Shown piece by piece: positions 6,279 through 8,604 of a DNA stretch of 8,604 nucleotides; positions within the stretch are counted from its first letter, which is position 1, and the number at the start of each line of letters is the position of its first letter. Position numbers and translations under genes: made by a program. The notes beneath the pieces were generated by a model. The model was not told the DNA's origin and did no database searches. It saw only the letters and a list, made by a program, of their open reading frames with translations. Source of the stretch: Oscillibacter sp. (lineage in GTDB: Bacteria > Bacillota > Clostridia > Oscillospirales > Oscillospiraceae); the NCBI GenBank assembly GCA_022796315.1, contig JAAWIL010000079.1, positions 1-8,604 of the forward strand, in the 5' to 3' direction.

Positions 6279-6307
6279 TTGAATGCTGACCAGCTTTGTG
6301 CTATGCT
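6279..6307 (+). promoter_or_regulatory. Housekeeping-type promoter with extended -10
   Basis: TTGAAT (6279-6284), 17 bases, then TATGCT (6302-6307). Each hexamer matches 4 of 6 consensus positions, and a TG one base before the -10 (6299-6300) makes it an extended -10. The start point would be near 6314, about 40 bases ahead of the small membrane protein gene. Confidence 0.5.
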
Positions 6308-6333
6308 CTGATTGGTATCATTCGACAATCAGA
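6307..6333 (+). promoter_or_regulatory. 8-bp inverted repeat at the predicted transcription start
   Basis: TCTGATTG (6307-6314) and CAATCAGA (6326-6333) are exact inverted arms around 11 bases. The pair starts at the last base of the -10 and ends four bases before the ribosome binding site GGGAGGTG (6337-6344). It could be a repressor operator or a 5' hairpin that limits ribosome access. Confidence 0.45.
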
Positions 6334-6353
6334 ATTGGGAGGTGCTTTTGCGT

Positions 6354-6551
6354 ATGGAGAAGAGAGCTAAACGGTCCGAAATGGACCCTATAGTTGCTTT
6401 AACACTAATTTTTGTTGTACTGAAAGTAACGGGATTGATTTCGTGGTCCTGGTTGTGGGTACTAAGTCCGATCTGGCTTACCTTTTTGTTTTTCGCCGTT
6501 ATCCTTTCCGCTATTTTGGTCGGAGGGCGAATTGTTAAAGGAAAATGGTAA
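6354..6551 (+). CDS. Small two-helix membrane protein (bacterial Tmem185-like)
   Basis: A 65-residue protein. I use the ATG at 6354 because GGGAGGTG (6337-6344) lies nine bases before it; an upstream TTG at 6312 has no ribosome binding site. After a charged N-terminus (MEKRAKRSEMD) come two hydrophobic stretches, residues 12-29 and about 32-58, joined by SWSWLWVLSPIW, and a basic end (RIVKGKW). The stretch LTLIFVVLKVTG-I-WSW-WVLSPIW is what I recall from small bacterial proteins often annotated as transmembrane Fragile-X-F protein, common in phage and mobile contexts; their function is unknown. Codons are AT-rich (TTA, CTA, ATT, TTT, GTA) unlike the GC-ending codons of the neighbours, suggesting transfer. 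It sits alone between its own promoter and a strong terminator. Confidence 0.75.
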   Translation: MEKRAKRSEMDPIVALTLIFVVLKVTGLISWSWLWVLSPIWLTFLFFAVILSAILVGGRIVKGKW

Positions 6552-6564
6552 CTTCACGTTTATT

Positions 6565-6595
6565 GGGGGATTTCATCTTTCAGATGAAATCCCCC
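6565..6595 (+). terminator. Strong hairpin terminator of the small membrane protein gene
   Basis: A perfect 14-bp stem: GGGGGATTTCATCT (6565-6578), loop TTC, AGATGAAATCCCCC (6582-6595), beginning 13 bases after the stop codon. TTT and a pyrimidine-rich stretch follow on the plus strand. Confidence 0.8.
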
Positions 6596-6839
6596 TTTCC
6601 GCTTCTGCTTTTCTCCTCGCTATAAGCTGTTTTTCTCCCTGCCTAGCCGGGGCCGCCCTTGGTACTGCCAGCACAAACCCCCATCACTCACGGTCAGCCG
6701 TGAGTGATGGGGGTGATTCAATCCGTCCAGCCTAGCGGATCTGGTCAAAGCGTATAAGTTCCATAGCGCTCAGCAAAAGCAGACAGCCTTCAACGCTTAT
6801 AACTCAAGCCCGTGAGAACTGCAAACTTCCAGGCGGCTA
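6596..6839. other. Intergenic region between the small membrane protein terminator and groEL
   Basis: No supported gene. The only open frame (ending at 6735) runs straight through two long hairpins. It contains the hairpin at 6677-6714 and a direct repeat, TCAAAGCGTATAA (6745-6757) and TCAACGCTTATAA (6790-6802), which match at 11 of 13 positions. Confidence 0.5.
6677..6714 (-). terminator. 17-bp perfect hairpin, probable groEL terminator
   Basis: ACCCCCATCACTCACGG (6677-6693) pairs perfectly with CCGTGAGTGATGGGGGT (6698-6714) around the loop TCAG. On the minus strand it lies about 125 bases past the groEL stop and is followed by TTTGTGCT. On the plus strand there is no T run, so termination of groEL is the likelier role. 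The distance from groEL and the weak T run lower confidence. Confidence 0.55.
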
Positions 6840-8465
6840 TCAATACATCCCGCCCATATCGGGAGCGGCGGGGGCGGGGGCGGGAGGCTCCGGCTTGTCG
6901 GCCACCAGGGACTCGGTGGTCAGCACCATGGCGCTGACGCTGGCGGCGTTCTCCAGAGCGCTGCGGGTCACCTTGGCGGGGTCGATGATGCCGGAGGCCA
7001 CCATGTCGCAGTAGGTCTCCTTATAGGCGTCAAAGCCATAGCCGTTCTTGCCGGAGGAGCGGACCTTCTCCAGAATCACGGAGCCGTCCAGGCCGGCGTT
7101 GGCGGCAATCTGGCGGATGGGGGCCTCCAGGGCCTTGGCCACAATCTGCACACCGGTCTTCTCGTCGCCCTCCACCGTGCTCAGCAGGGCCTCCACGGCG
7201 GAAATGATATTGATGAAGATGGTGCCGCCGCCGGCGACCACGCCCTCTTCCACGGCGGCGCGGGTGGCGTTCAGGGCATCCTCGATGCGGAGCTTCTTCT
7301 CCTTCATCTCGGTCTCCGTGGCAGCGCCCACCTTGATAACGGCCACGCCGCCGGCCAGCTTCGCCAGGCGCTCCTGGAGCTTCTCCTTGTCATAGTCGCT
7401 GGTGGTGACGGCGATCTGGGAACGGATCTGGGCAACCCGGTCCGCGATGGTCTGCTTCTCGCCGGCGCCGTCCACGATGGTGGTGGTCTCCTTCGTGACC
7501 TTCACCTGACGGGCCTGGCCCAGCATGGAGATATCGGCGGTCTTCAGCTCCAGACCCACCTCCTCGCTGATAACGGTGCCGCCGGTGAGGATGGCGATAT
7601 CCTGGAGCATCTCCTTGCGGCGGTCGCCGAAGCCGGGGGCCTTCACGCACACCACGTTCAGCGTGCCCCGGAGACGGTTGACAATCAGGGTGTTCAGGGC
7701 CTCGCCCTCCACGTCGTCCGCCACGATCACCAGCTTCTTGCCGGTCTGGACCATCTGCTCCAGAATGGGCAGGATGTCCGCGATGACGGAGATCTTCTTG
7801 TCGGTGATGAGGAGATAGGCATCGTCTACCACGGCCTCCATTTTCTCCATGTCGGTGGCCATGTAGGGGGTGATATAGCCCCGGTCAAACTGCATACCCT
7901 CGACCACCTCGCTGTAGGTCTCGGCGGTCTTGGACTCCTCAATGGTGATGACGCCGTCTGCGGAGACCTTCTCCATGGCGTCGGCGATCAGCTTGCCGAT
8001 CTCCTCGTCACCGGAGGAGACGGCGCCGACCCGGGCGATGTCCTTGGAGCCGTCCACCGTCTTGGACTGCTTCTTGATCTCCGCCACGGCGGCCTCCACG
8101 GCCTTGGCCATGCCCTTCTTGACAATCACGGGATTGGCGCCGGCGGCCAGATTCTTCAGGCCCTCGTGGACCATGGCCTGCGCCAGCAGGGTGGCGGTGG
8201 TGGTGCCGTCTCCGGCCACGTCGTTGGTCTTGGTGGAGACCTCCTTCACCAGCTGCGCGCCCATGTTCTCAAAGGGATCATCCAACTCGATCTCCTTGGC
8301 GATGGTCACGCCGTCGTTGGTGATGAGGGGAGCGCCGTACTTCTTATCCAGCACCACGTTGCGCCCCTTGGGGCCCAGAGTGATCTTGACGGTATCGGCC
8401 AGGGAATTGACGCCGGCTTCCAGGGCCTTCCGGGCCTCGTCGCCGCGCTTAATCAGCTTAGACAT
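6840..8465 (-). CDS. groEL: GroEL (60 kDa chaperonin)
   Basis: A 541-residue cytoplasmic chaperonin subunit; two heptameric rings with a GroES cap fold client proteins using ATP. Equatorial ATP-site residues are present: LGPKGRN (30-36), NDGVTI (50-55), GDGTTT (85-90, Asp86) and the hydrolytic Asp396 in RIEDALNATRAAVEEG (393-408), followed by AGGGT (411-415). The apical domain lies at about 190-375. The C-terminal tail is PEPPAPAPAAPDMGGMY, with one GGM and a final Tyr in place of a long GGM repeat. GGGAGG (8474-8479) lies eight bases before the ATG. groES normally precedes groEL in this phylum, but none is seen in the 139 bases upstream, and there is no CIRCE operator. Strongly biased GC-ending codons suggest high expression. 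Confidence 0.98.
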   Translation of the reverse strand: MSKLIKRGDEARKALEAGVNSLADTVKITLGPKGRNVVLDKKYGAPLITNDGVTIAKEIELDDPFENMGAQLVKEVSTKTNDVAGDGTTTATLLAQAMVHEGLKNLAAGANPVIVKKGMAKAVEAAVAEIKKQSKTVDGSKDIARVGAVSSGDEEIGKLIADAMEKVSADGVITIEESKTAETYSEVVEGMQFDRGYITPYMATDMEKMEAVVDDAYLLITDKKISVIADILPILEQMVQTGKKLVIVADDVEGEALNTLIVNRLRGTLNVVCVKAPGFGDRRKEMLQDIAILTGGTVISEEVGLELKTADISMLGQARQVKVTKETTTIVDGAGEKQTIADRVAQIRSQIAVTTSDYDKEKLQERLAKLAGGVAVIKVGAATETEMKEKKLRIEDALNATRAAVEEGVVAGGGTIFINIISAVEALLSTVEGDEKTGVQIVAKALEAPIRQIAANAGLDGSVILEKVRSSGKNGYGFDAYKETYCDMVASGIIDPAKVTRSALENAASVSAMVLTTESLVADKPEPPAPAPAAPDMGGMY

Positions 8466-8493
8466 AGTAAAGACCTCCCAATCAGAAGATAAA

Positions 8494-8522
8494 ATTATGA
8501 GAACCTTCTCAGAGCCTGTTTA
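8494..8522 (-). promoter_or_regulatory. Possible groEL promoter with a palindrome in the spacer
   Basis: On the minus strand, TAAACA (8522-8517), 17 bases, then CATAAT (8499-8494). Within the spacer and touching the -10 is the perfect inverted repeat TGAGAA-CC-TTCTCA (8498-8511, plus-strand reading). The -35 is weak (4 of 6). The palindrome could be an operator, taking the place of the missing CIRCE element; this is inference. Confidence 0.4.
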
Positions 8523-8604
8523 ATATCTCGACGTGTATGGATTGGCGAGTGGATTTTTTGCCCTGCAAGGCAAAAATCCGCAGGCATCCTGACGGATGGC
8601 AAGG
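8512..8604. repeat. Right copy of the interspersed hairpin repeat (partial)
   Basis: Bases 8580-8603 match bases 3-26 in the same orientation. The core hairpin here is CATCC (8585-8589), TGAC, GGATG (8594-8598), where the left copy has AATCC/GGATT, so one base pair changes on both sides. Before it lies a T-rich stem, GGATTTTTTGCC (8551-8562) against GGCAAAAATCC (8569-8579), with one bulged base. The left edge near 8512 is approximate, and the element runs off the window end. Confidence 0.6.

Noticed and set aside
5869..6282. 137-codon plus-strand frame, including a possible internal start at 6064
   Set aside because: No ribosome binding site at either start and no recognisable domain; it may be decayed coding DNA but cannot be supported.
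6532..6735. 67-codon plus-strand frame after the small membrane protein
   Set aside because: It overlaps the end of the real gene and reads through a 14-bp terminator and a 17-bp hairpin.
6661..6839. IS200/IS605-type element end
   Set aside because: A hairpin and TCAA are present, but there is no transposase or opposite end, so there is not enough to call it.
1..8604. CRISPR array, tRNA or rRNA genes
   Set aside because: No regularly spaced repeats and no tRNA- or rRNA-like sequence were seen on either strand.

Overview
The window looks like a piece of a Clostridia chromosome from the Oscillospiraceae group (Flavonifractor, Lawsonibacter, Oscillibacter and relatives). This rests on the GC-rich Firmicutes-style genes with strong GGAGG ribosome binding sites, the clostridial-type GroEL, the penicillin V acylase-like gene and the hairpin-rich interspersed repeats. 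Genus placement is inference. Both window ends lie in related copies of one repeat, so the window may be a draft contig that broke at repeats.

Layout. (1) 1-99: left repeat copy. (2) 100-336: non-coding stretch with several inverted repeats. (3) 337-1338 (+): cysteine-type N-terminal nucleophile amidase of the penicillin V acylase/bile salt hydrolase family. It converges on the next operon across a hairpin at 1350-1380. (4) 3929-1407 (-): a three-gene operon made of a sodium:solute symporter, a 40-residue single-helix membrane protein with its own ribosome binding site, and a nitrilase-superfamily amidohydrolase. (5) 3930-4232: control region with a near-consensus sigma-54 promoter (4004-4020), a leader hairpin, and three TGT-N12-ACA or related 18-bp boxes at typical enhancer distances. 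(6) 5669-4233 (-): a PAS/AAA+/Fis-type sigma-54 activator. (7) 5670-6278: about 600 bases with no convincing gene but several inverted repeats. (8) 6279-6595 (+): a compact unit of promoter, inverted repeat, a 65-residue AT-rich membrane protein and a strong terminator. (9) 6596-6839: non-coding, with a 17-bp perfect hairpin. (10) 8465-6840 (-): groEL, with no groES and no CIRCE element in the 139 bases upstream. (11) 8512-8604: right repeat copy.

How the genes work together. The central part reads as a complete catabolic circuit. A sensor-activator is encoded just upstream of a sigma-54 promoter with enhancer boxes. That promoter drives uptake of a small solute (symporter plus probable small subunit) and hydrolysis of a C-N bond (nitrilase-fold enzyme). 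The substrate is not visible from the sequence; a nitrogenous amide or ureide would fit. The neighbouring acylase also cuts amide bonds but has no visible copy of the enhancer box, so shared regulation is not supported.
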